A DNA stretch of 27,885 nucleotides from an uncultured Lachnospiraceae bacterium (GTDB taxonomy: Bacteria > Bacillota > Clostridia > Lachnospirales > Lachnospiraceae), in NCBI GenBank assembly GCA_910579085.1, contig CAJTRU010000048.1, positions 1 through 27,885 of the forward strand, read 5' to 3'. The translations under genes and the position numbers were made by a program. How positions within the stretch are numbered: position 1 is the first letter of the stretch; every line of letters starts with the position of its first letter. Shown here piece after piece: positions 1 through 6,428 of the stretch. The notes below the pieces were generated by a model, which did not search any database, was not told where the DNA came from, and was given only the letters and a program-made list of their open reading frames with translations.

Positions 1-205
1 TTTTGGAACATTAAATATATGGCTTTATGTGCCGCTGCGTGGGTTAACGTAGCGGGAGCGTGCCCCTGTATGGAATATTCTGGCTCTGGCACAGAAACCG
101 TCCGCCCGGCAAATCACACCAACAAAAGATAACTGGAAATTATCCGCCATATATTTTCAGAACACAGTAATTTATGAAACGGACATGACTATAATTCCAT
201 CCAGC
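1..205. other. Gene-free left edge with a locally GC-rich, foldable patch
   Basis: No convincing reading frame lies here. Bases 28-110 are clearly richer in G+C than the surrounding AT-rich DNA. By eye they can fold into a three-way junction: a closing helix TGTGC (28-32) with GCACA (89-93), a hairpin CGCTGCG (33-39) with CGTAGCG (48-54, one G-T pair), and a short helix GAGC (56-59) with GCTC (83-86). A structured RNA or the tail of an upstream transcript is possible. I do not recognise a known riboswitch, tmRNA, SRP RNA or RNase P signature, and the transcribed strand is unknown. Confidence 0.3.
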
Positions 206-256
206 TTGTAAATTTATGATTGTTATGCTAGTATTGAAATATTGAAACAGTATAAT
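206..256 (+). promoter_or_regulatory. Candidate promoter(s) of the GH43 gene
   Basis: Two overlapping possibilities are visible. TTGTAA (206-211) is separated by 17 bases from TAGTAT (229-234), which is preceded by an extended -10 TGC. Downstream, an exact TATAAT (251-256) has no good -35 box at the right distance. Either would start transcription 40-65 bases before the ATG at 300. A GGGGGA ribosome binding site lies at 289-294. Confidence 0.35.
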
Positions 257-299
257 GAATTTACTTCTTTAACCGCATAGGCGGGCATGGGGGATTTAT

Positions 300-1937
300 A
301 TGAAAAAAACTATATTTGCACAAACCAGGTTTCTAGTACTTTTTTTAATTGCTATATCTGTTTTTACTACAGCCTGCACAAATCTAAAAAAAGATAAAAT
401 TAGCAAAGATATAACAGACAAGGAAACCACAAAAAAAGAAGAAACTATATTTACAGTTAAAAATAATGATGTAATTATTACCAAAAGTACAGGGCATAAC
501 CCAGTATGTGGCTATAATGGCAATGGAAATTATACATATGGAGGAGACCCGTTTGTATTAACTGATAATGGCACAGTATACCTGTATACAGGCCATGACC
601 TCTCTGATGATAATGAGGTTTCAAGGGCAGTCTACAATATTCCAGAATACCTTTGCTATTCTACTACTGATATGAAAGAATGGAAGGCAGAAGGTTCTGT
701 ATTTACCTTGGACACAGATAATGTTAAATGGGCAAAGGATTCGGCATCTGCATGGGCAAGCCAGGTAACTAAATATAAGGACAAGTATTATCTGTATTTC
801 TGTACCTGGGATAAAACTTCACTTGGCAAACAATCAATAGGTGTAGCTGTATCTGACAGCCCAACAGGTGGTTTCAAAGATATTGGTAAACCTTTAGTAC
901 AGGGAACTCTTACTGCACCTGAAAACAATTCATGGGATGATATTGACCCATCTGTATGGACCGGGACAGACGGGGACGGTGTGGAACACCGCTATCTTGC
1001 ATGGGGCAACAGTAAGTTTTATGTATGTGAATTAAATGAAGATATGATATCTGTTAAAGATTTAAACGGTGATGGTGAAATTACATGTGGCACAAAGGAA
1101 GAAAATGCAGATATTATAAATAACCAGGAAGGGCTTGACTATTTTACAGAAGCACCGTGGCTTTACCGCAGGCAGGATGAAAACGGCGGGTATTATGGCA
1201 AGTATTATCTATTCTACGCATACGGCTGGCGTGAACGTATGGCATATGCTGTTACAGATGACCCTCTTTATGGTTCATGGGAGTTTGGTAAAATCCTTAT
1301 GCTTCCAACAGCCACATCAAATACAAACCATATGGCAGTCTTTGATTTTAAGGGAAAAACATATTTTGTATACCACAATGGTTCACTTCCTGGCGGCAAT
1401 GGCTACCGCCGCAGCCCATGCATTACAGAACTGCATTTTAATGATGATGGCAGCATAATGCCATTAGAAGAAACCACTGCCGGAATAAATGGTACTATCT
1501 ATAAAATTGCACTAAAAGATGGAGCTGAAGTATCACATGAGTTTTTTATAAATTCATCTGGTGATAATGAATACCCTTATTCAGAGATTAAAACAGGTAC
1601 AGACCTTGGCATGGATAAAGATAATGAATGGGTAATTACTGCTGGCAAATCAGATACGGAAAATGAAACTTATGTTTCTATACAGTCTGAAAACAAGCCA
1701 GGCCTGTATCTTACAGTTAATGAAACAGGAAACATTACACTTGCACAAGATACAGATGCTTCAGAAGAAACCGCTAACAGGCAGACATTCCACAGTGTAA
1801 AAGGCCTGGACGGAGATGGGGTTTCATTTGAAAGCGTTGCACAGCCAGGCATGTATATTTCTGTTAGAGACAGCCTGCTTTGCCTGTCTGATGGAAGTGA
1901 TAAAGAAAATGCAACTTTTTACATTTCAAAGCAGTAA
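300..1937 (+). CDS. Glycoside hydrolase family 43 lipoprotein with AbfB-like C-terminal domain
   Basis: Probable surface-anchored arabinan- or arabinoxylan-active hydrolase (545 aa). Residues 1-26 form a lipoprotein signal (hydrophobic FLVLFLIAIS, lipobox-like TTAC with Cys26), followed by a Lys/Glu/Thr-rich linker to about residue 50. The five-bladed propeller shows the three GH43 acids in proper spacing: Asp83 in GGDPFV (base), Asp216 in DDIDPSVW (pKa modulator) and Glu284 in YFTEAPW (acid). A calcium-loop-like DLNGDGEIT (254-262) sits between the last two. Residues from about 400 to the end are beta-rich; their last part (VSFESVAQPGMYISV, then ATFYI) resembles the AbfB/CBM42 trefoil, suggesting arabinose side-chain binding. 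The start is set by GGGGGA six bases upstream. Exact specificity cannot be read from sequence; the family also includes xylosidases and galactanases. It ends seven bases before the promoter of the next gene. Confidence 0.85.
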   Translation: MKKTIFAQTRFLVLFLIAISVFTTACTNLKKDKISKDITDKETTKKEETIFTVKNNDVIITKSTGHNPVCGYNGNGNYTYGGDPFVLTDNGTVYLYTGHDLSDDNEVSRAVYNIPEYLCYSTTDMKEWKAEGSVFTLDTDNVKWAKDSASAWASQVTKYKDKYYLYFCTWDKTSLGKQSIGVAVSDSPTGGFKDIGKPLVQGTLTAPENNSWDDIDPSVWTGTDGDGVEHRYLAWGNSKFYVCELNEDMISVKDLNGDGEITCGTKEENADIINNQEGLDYFTEAPWLYRRQDENGGYYGKYYLFYAYGWRERMAYAVTDDPLYGSWEFGKILMLPTATSNTNHMAVFDFKGKTYFVYHNGSLPGGNGYRRSPCITELHFNDDGSIMPLEETTAGINGTIYKIALKDGAEVSHEFFINSSGDNEYPYSEIKTGTDLGMDKDNEWVITAGKSDTENETYVSIQSENKPGLYLTVNETGNITLAQDTDASEETANRQTFHSVKGLDGDGVSFESVAQPGMYISVRDSLLCLSDGSDKENATFYISKQ

Positions 1938-1943
1938 AACTAC

Positions 1944-1972
1944 TTGACGCCCCTTTATTTCTGGTATAGAAT
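1944..1972 (+). promoter_or_regulatory. Strong sigma-A type promoter for the leader-protein gene
   Basis: TTGACG (1944-1949), a 17-base spacer and TAGAAT (1967-1972) match the vegetative consensus at 5/6 positions each. It begins seven bases after the GH43 stop codon, so the downstream small gene can be expressed independently of and more strongly than the hydrolase. The predicted 5' untranslated region is about 50 bases and ends in an AAAAGGAAGGG ribosome binding site (2014-2024). Confidence 0.75.
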
Positions 1973-2031
1973 TATAATTACTAGTATAACTTATTAATGC
2001 TGTTTTTATAATTAAAAGGAAGGGATTGATT

Positions 2032-2427
2032 ATGAAAAAGAGTTATGAAAAACCATCTGTTATGCAGAACGGAAGCTTTACAGAGGGTGTATATATGGCA
2101 AGCGGGTGCTATACAGCTAATGCTTACATACACCAGACACCTGAAACTGGCAGGGGCGATTACCGTATACAGGTAAACGGCAAACATGATACTACCCATA
2201 CAGTTGATAAACAAACACTTACGATTTCATTTAACCAGAATGTTACATACAGTTCAAGCCAGGGCAATCTTGTATCTGGTGATGGTACTAACACTCTTGT
2301 TATTGATTATGGATACCACAATAACCCAACAGATAATATAGGCCTTGGTGATTTAGTAGTTGAAGCTGGTGACGGGCTTGAAATTACAAGTGTTTCAATT
2401 ACAGATGACCCTGCTGACTGGTATTAA
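2032..2427 (+). CDS. Small beta-rich protein with RiPP-like leader, putative ABC-exported product
   Basis: A 131-aa protein. The ATG at 2032 lies seven bases after AAAAGGAAGGG; an in-frame TTG at 2026 is poorly placed. The N-terminus (YEKPSV at 5-10, then EGVYMASGC at 18-26) is hydrophilic, not a Sec signal. It resembles leaders I know from small Lachnospiraceae peptides and proteins, where a Gly/Ala-Ser-Gly motif precedes the mature part. Residues 27-131 look like a compact beta-sandwich: alternating Thr/Val/Ile strands, SGDGTNTLVIDY (82-93), DNIGLGDLVV (101-110), and no further Cys. The adjacent ABC exporter on the same strand is the likely exporter, with cleavage after Gly25 by analogy with double-glycine leaders. 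No modifying enzyme lies beside it, so I infer an exported protein, not a modified peptide. Function is unknown; a surface adhesin, carbohydrate-binding module or bacteriocin-like factor are all open. Confidence 0.7.
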   Translation: MKKSYEKPSVMQNGSFTEGVYMASGCYTANAYIHQTPETGRGDYRIQVNGKHDTTHTVDKQTLTISFNQNVTYSSSQGNLVSGDGTNTLVIDYGYHNNPTDNIGLGDLVVEAGDGLEITSVSITDDPADWY

Positions 2428-2458
2428 AAGGCTTTATAAACAAATATGCACTAAAAAG

Positions 2459-2502
2459 GAGCTTTTACAAAATAGATGTTTCAGTCTATAATGTGAAAGC
2501 TC
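2459..2502 (+). promoter_or_regulatory. Stem-loop between leader-protein gene and ABC exporter
   Basis: GAGCTTTTACA (2459-2469) pairs with TGTGAAAGCTC (2492-2502): 11 pairs with one G-T wobble and a 22-base loop. It is followed by TGTTTAGTT, only a weak T-tract. It may attenuate readthrough or protect the 3' end of the highly expressed upstream message, setting a high protein-to-transporter ratio. This role is inference. Confidence 0.45.
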
Positions 2503-2562
2503 TGTTTAGTTCAATTTCTATACATGCCCTGTAACACATATCTATTATTAAGGAAACATATA

Positions 2563-4326
2563 ATGAATAAGAAATTACAACACTATATAAAACGTATTAA
2601 AGAGGGAATGCTTAAAGATATGTGGCATGAAACCCTCTGGATTTACCAGTATGCAAGGCATTACTGGAAGCAGATGGTATTTTATACTGCCCTTGGGCTT
2701 GTTAATACTGCTTTTTCCCTGGTTTCAAGCCTTATATCAAGGGATATGGTTGATATTATAACTGGAAAACAGACAGGTCTTCTTGCAAGGACTTTCTGTT
2801 TTTTTATTATATTTGCAATAGGCAATATATTACTGTCGCAGCTTTCAACGTATTTTTCCAATAAGATAAGCATAAGTGTTGACAATGAGATTAAAGCTGA
2901 TATTTTTAATAAAATGCTTGTTACTGACCTTGAAGCAATACAGAATTACCATACTGGCGACCTGCTTACACGCTGGAGCTCTGATGCTTCAAATATTTCA
3001 AGCGGAATTCTGAACTGGATTCCAAACCTTATTATATTCACCGTGCGTTTTATCAGTGCATTTGTGCTTGTGTGTTATAACGACTTCGTATTTGCAGTCC
3101 TTGCACTGCTTGGCGTGCCTGTAAGCATGTTTATGTCACGGAGGCTTTTAAAACGTATGCGTGGCAATAATAAACGCAGTGCAGCTATGAATGCAAAAAT
3201 GTCCGGCTTTAACCAGGAAGCCTTTTCAAATATACAGACAATTAAGGCATTTGACCTTATAAACCTTTACAGCCGCCATCTTAAAGAACTCCAAAAAGAT
3301 TACCTGGATATGCGGCTTGAATTCCAGAAGCTTTCTATGGTTACATCTGTGATAATGTCTATTACAGGTCTTGCTGTATCATATAGCTGTTATGGCTTTG
3401 GTATATACCGTGTATGGAGTGGTGCTATAAGTTATGGTACAATGACAATGTTTTTGTCACTCTCTGGAACACTTACAGGCACTTTAAACCAGCTTATTTC
3501 ACTTGTTCCTGCAGCAGTTTCCCTTACAACATCTGCCAGGCGTCTGATGGATATTATTGAGATGCCAAAGGAGGATTTTTCCAAATCAGATGAAGCCAGC
3601 CTGTTTTTTGAACAAAATAAACAGACAGGAATAAGCCTGGAATTTTCAGATATCTCATATTCATACAGCAATGGTAATGAAATTTTTAAGGGAGCATGTA
3701 TTAATGCAAACCCACACGAAACCGTTGCTATTGTTGGCCCTTCAGGTGAAGGCAAGACTACAATGCTGCGCCTTATACTTTCACTGCTGCACCCGCAGGA
3801 AGGCAATGCAGTGCTTTATGGCGGTACTTCTGGTACATTCCAGGTTTCACCATCAACAAGGAAGCTTTTTTCATACGTACCCCAGGGAAATACAATGTTT
3901 TCAGGAACTATTGCTGAAAATATGCGTAATATAAAGCCAGATGCCACAGATGAAGAAATTATTAACGCTTTAAAAATGGCATGTGCATGGGACTTTACCA
4001 GCAGGCTTCCAGATGGAATTAACAGTAAAATCGGGGAACGTGGGGCAGGTTTTTCAGAGGGCCAGGCACAAAGGCTTTCTATTGCGCGCTCCCTTATAAG
4101 ACATTCACCTATACTGCTTCTGGATGAGGCAACATCTGCGCTGGATGTTGCAACTGAAAGAAAAGTGCTTAAAAATATTATGAAAGATGATTATCCAAGA
4201 ACATGCATAGTTACAACACACCGTCCTACAGTACTCTCAGTATGCAGCAGGGTATATGTAATAAAAGATAAAAAGTGCAAAGTGCTTTCAAGTGAAGAAA
4301 TAGAAAATATGATACAAAACTTTTAG
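2563..4326 (+). CDS. ABC exporter (fused membrane and ATPase domains), no peptidase domain
   Basis: A 587-aa half-transporter of the MsbA/LagD-like exporter type, expected to act as a homodimer in the membrane. The ATG at 2563 follows AAGGAA by seven bases; an upstream in-frame ATG at 2524 has no ribosome site. Residues about 35-325 carry six membrane segments. The ATPase domain shows Walker A GPSGEGKTT (392-400), Q-loop Gln441, signature FSEGQ (497-501), Walker B ILLLDEATSALD (Asp521, Glu522) and H-loop His553. The signature is SEGQ instead of SGGQ, and Walker A has Glu instead of Cys/Ser before GKT. No C39 peptidase domain precedes the membrane part, so any leader removal needs another protease. 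Its place directly behind the small leader-protein gene suggests that protein as cargo; a lipid or drug exporter cannot be excluded. Confidence 0.9.
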   Translation: MNKKLQHYIKRIKEGMLKDMWHETLWIYQYARHYWKQMVFYTALGLVNTAFSLVSSLISRDMVDIITGKQTGLLARTFCFFIIFAIGNILLSQLSTYFSNKISISVDNEIKADIFNKMLVTDLEAIQNYHTGDLLTRWSSDASNISSGILNWIPNLIIFTVRFISAFVLVCYNDFVFAVLALLGVPVSMFMSRRLLKRMRGNNKRSAAMNAKMSGFNQEAFSNIQTIKAFDLINLYSRHLKELQKDYLDMRLEFQKLSMVTSVIMSITGLAVSYSCYGFGIYRVWSGAISYGTMTMFLSLSGTLTGTLNQLISLVPAAVSLTTSARRLMDIIEMPKEDFSKSDEASLFFEQNKQTGISLEFSDISYSYSNGNEIFKGACINANPHETVAIVGPSGEGKTTMLRLILSLLHPQEGNAVLYGGTSGTFQVSPSTRKLFSYVPQGNTMFSGTIAENMRNIKPDATDEEIINALKMACAWDFTSRLPDGINSKIGERGAGFSEGQAQRLSIARSLIRHSPILLLDEATSALDVATERKVLKNIMKDDYPRTCIVTTHRPTVLSVCSRVYVIKDKKCKVLSSEEIENMIQNF

Positions 4327-4357
4327 TCACTTTTTCTATACTCCCTCATAAAATAAC

Positions 4358-4411
4358 AATACAATGAAAAGCACGCCCTTGTATTATACTGTGCTTAACC
4401 ACCATTGTATT
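4358..4411 (+). terminator. Bipartite stem-loop after the ABC exporter, possible terminator
   Basis: AATACAATG (4358-4366) pairs with CATTGTATT (4403-4411), and inside it AAGCAC (4369-4374) pairs with GTGCTT (4391-4396). AT-rich sequence including TTATTTTTG follows. It could end the exporter transcript or form a leader structure for the metal transporter gene. The stem is AT-rich and the T-run is imperfect. Confidence 0.4.
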
Positions 4412-4429
4412 AATAATAGTTATTTTTGT

Positions 4430-4439
4430 AAAGGATGTG
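4430..4439 (+). promoter_or_regulatory. Ribosome binding site that selects a TTG start for the ZIP gene
   Basis: AAAGGATGTG matches the canonical AAAGGAGGTG at nine of ten positions. The ATG at 4435 lies inside it and so cannot be used with it. The in-frame TTG at 4447 is seven bases downstream, the ideal distance. Confidence 0.65.
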
Positions 4440-4446
4440 TTGGCAA

Positions 4447-5220
4447 TTGTATATTACAGCAGGAATATTAATTCCATTTATAGGAACTATGTCAGGCAGT
4501 GCAATGGTCTTTCTTATGAGGAACAAAATTAATAAAAAACTGGAAAAGCTGCTGCCTGGCTTCGCATCTGGTGTTATGCTTGCAGCATCAGTATGGTCGC
4601 TTATTATACCTGCTATTGAAATGTCAGAAAATATGGATATATATACATGGTTTCCAGCAGCGGCTGGTTTCCTGGCAGGAATTATATTCCTCATATGCCT
4701 GGATAATGTAGTACCTCATTTACATTTTAACAATGGCAAGCCAAAAAAACTGCCATTTAAGAACAAAAAAATTGCCATGCCTGCACTGGCAGTTACATTT
4801 CACAATATACCAGAAGGAATGGCTGTAGGGGTTGCACTTGCGGGCGCACTTTCACCAGAAACAGGTATTACAATGGCAAGCGCAATTACACTAGCAGCAG
4901 GGATTGCAATACAGAATTTCCCAGAAGGTGCAATAATATCAATGCCTCTGAAAAACTGCGGGATGTCCAGGACAAAATCCTTTATATATGGCACAATGTC
5001 TGGAATAGTTGAACCTGTAGGCGCTGTAATAACAATAATGCTTACGGGGCTTATAGTGCCAGTCCTGCCATACCTGCTTGCATTTGCTGCTGGTGCAATG
5101 TTTTATGTTGTAGTAGAAGAACTTATTCCTGAAGCCCAGTCAGACGGAAACAGGGGTATTGGCACAATAGGAGTGGCTTTAGGATTTGTGGCAATGATGG
5201 TGCTTGATGTTACATTCTGA
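4447..5220 (+). CDS. ZIP family metal transporter (ZupT-like)
   Basis: Integral membrane importer for Zn2+ and possibly Fe2+ or Mn2+ (257 aa from TTG 4447; 261 aa if ATG 4435 were used). About eight membrane segments are apparent. The metal-binding helices carry the family motifs HNIPEGMAVG (His119, Asn120, Glu123) and NFPEGAIISMP (Asn157, Glu160). The loop between segments 3 and 4 has HLHFNNGKPKK, a short His-bearing cytoplasmic stretch as in other ZIPs. The C-terminal segments contain EELIPEA. It is transcribed toward, and ends eight bases from, the oppositely oriented Imm51-like gene, leaving no room for a separate terminator. I see no clear metal-responsive operator upstream. Confidence 0.88.
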   Translation: MYITAGILIPFIGTMSGSAMVFLMRNKINKKLEKLLPGFASGVMLAASVWSLIIPAIEMSENMDIYTWFPAAAGFLAGIIFLICLDNVVPHLHFNNGKPKKLPFKNKKIAMPALAVTFHNIPEGMAVGVALAGALSPETGITMASAITLAAGIAIQNFPEGAIISMPLKNCGMSRTKSFIYGTMSGIVEPVGAVITIMLTGLIVPVLPYLLAFAAGAMFYVVVEELIPEAQSDGNRGIGTIGVALGFVAMMVLDVTF

Positions 5221-5228
5221 CAGAATTA

Positions 5229-5594
5229 TTAATCCCACTCTATTTCATCACCATTATCACGTAAAAACTGGTATAATTCTTCTTCATTTTCAATTAATGA
5301 AACTATAATCTCACCAACCCTTTTTGCTTTCTGCTCATTTTCAGGAGTAAAATCATAATAAGCCACATACATTTCAGCTTCAGGGTCTGTTTTCATCCCC
5401 TCTAATAAAGCAGGCTCTTTTTTAGCGAAATAACAATTTAAAAATGCTTCCCAGTTATAGCCATTCATATATGCATATTCATCGATTTCATTCATTTTAT
5501 CACCAATTCCAAGTACCTTCTGGTTAGAAACGTACAGACATGCTTCTGCATAATCATCTGAGCTAAAAACCTTTACATAATCATAATCTTTCAT
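5229..5594 (-). CDS. Probable Imm51-type immunity protein, no toxin nearby
   Basis: A 121-aa acidic cytoplasmic protein (start VKVFSSDDYAEACLYV, middle AYMNGYNWEAFLNCYF, C-terminal EELYQFLRDNGDEIEWD) that I recognise as resembling the Imm51 family of polymorphic-toxin immunity proteins, which neutralise a partner effector by binding. The start is certain from AAGGAGGAGG a few bases upstream. It is the last gene of the housekeeping run, 35 bases after the DUF2344 gene. No toxin, LXG, WXG100 or secretion gene lies in the window, so it would be an orphan immunity gene protecting against toxins of neighbouring cells, or a domesticated relative. Family assignment is from memory of the sequence pattern, not a search. 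Confidence 0.6.
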   Translation of the reverse strand: MKDYDYVKVFSSDDYAEACLYVSNQKVLGIGDKMNEIDEYAYMNGYNWEAFLNCYFAKKEPALLEGMKTDPEAEMYVAYYDFTPENEQKAKRVGEIIVSLIENEEELYQFLRDNGDEIEWD

Positions 5595-5629
5595 AAACTC
5601 CTCCTCCTTGTATAATCCTTAAACAATAC

Positions 5630-6406
5630 TTATAATTGTACTGCATCATACTCCATCATTGGCACAAACCCACCGCCAGTTTCCGCATACATCTCAAGCC
5701 TGTGTACCTGGTACACGGTTTCATCATAGGAAACACCCGCAAAACGGCAGAACTCTTCCAGGACAAGCCCTGGTTTTATATTAACCACGCTGCCAGACGC
5801 AAGCCGGCAGCAAAGTACAGCCTTGCACTCTTTATCAAGACATAATTCCCCGTTTCCTGCAAACTTTACTGCTGCCATTTCCTCAAAATCCTCAAGGCTG
5901 CCTGCCATATTATATATGCCCTGCTTTATATCTATAAGCTTCTCTGACTTCTTTGTTTTCTTAAGCACCTCTATTTTATCCTGTAACATAAAATTATATG
6001 TCTTCTCTTTAGTAAATGCTTCTTCTAAAAGAGGGCTGCTCTTACCAGGTTTAACCGCAATAATATAATCACAAGCCGCAAGTGCTGCCATTGAAGGCTT
6101 TGCACTATCTTTTAAATATGTAAAGCCCTTTATCCTTATTTCATCATTCATTACAGCATTTATCCTGTCTGCCATTACATTTGGGGTATCTGTTTCTTCA
6201 AGAGTAATATCAAGGTATTCTGCATCACTGCTTAAACCTATGCCTAGTGGTGATGTAAATGACATAAGCTGGTGTGGCGAAAACCCCTGGCTGTAGCTTA
6301 CATTTATCTCCGCCCTGCGCATTGCCTTCTGGAAATACCGCATGACATCCAGGTGTCCGATAAAGCGCATAGAACCTGCTTTAGTAAATTTTATCCTTGC
6401 TTTCAT
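5630..6406 (-). CDS. TIGR03936-type DUF2344 protein, partner of radical SAM protein
   Basis: A 258-aa protein beginning MKARIKFTKAGSMRF with the family hallmarks FIGHLDVMRYFQKAMRRA and SQGFSPHQLMSF in its first 60 residues. This family is nearly always encoded beside a TIGR03960 radical SAM protein and sometimes fused to it. Its biochemical role is not established; RNA or translation-related modification has been suggested by context only. The ATG at 6406 is preceded by AGGAAGGACAGGA; an in-frame GTG at 6442 lies within the upstream gene and is unlikely. It starts 22 bases after the radical SAM stop, so the two are surely co-transcribed. Confidence 0.85.
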   Translation of the reverse strand: MKARIKFTKAGSMRFIGHLDVMRYFQKAMRRAEINVSYSQGFSPHQLMSFTSPLGIGLSSDAEYLDITLEETDTPNVMADRINAVMNDEIRIKGFTYLKDSAKPSMAALAACDYIIAVKPGKSSPLLEEAFTKEKTYNFMLQDKIEVLKKTKKSEKLIDIKQGIYNMAGSLEDFEEMAAVKFAGNGELCLDKECKAVLCCRLASGSVVNIKPGLVLEEFCRFAGVSYDETVYQVHRLEMYAETGGGFVPMMEYDAVQL

Positions 6407-6428
6407 TTTTATATCCTGTCCTTCCTGG

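Noticed and set aside
88..110. GGCACAGAAACCG as the 3' conserved segment of RNase P RNA
   Set aside because: ACAGAA-like sequence is present, but the other conserved RNase P elements, such as GAGGAAAGTCC and AGATAAATGA, are absent from the window.
2086..2109. ASGC in the small leader protein as a lipobox
   Set aside because: The sequence fits the last residues of a lipobox, but no hydrophobic stretch precedes it, so Sec export and lipidation are unlikely.
3432..3806. A 124-codon minus-strand frame inside the ABC exporter gene
   Set aside because: It is antisense to the conserved Walker A region, which explains its openness; no motif or convincing ribosome site was found.
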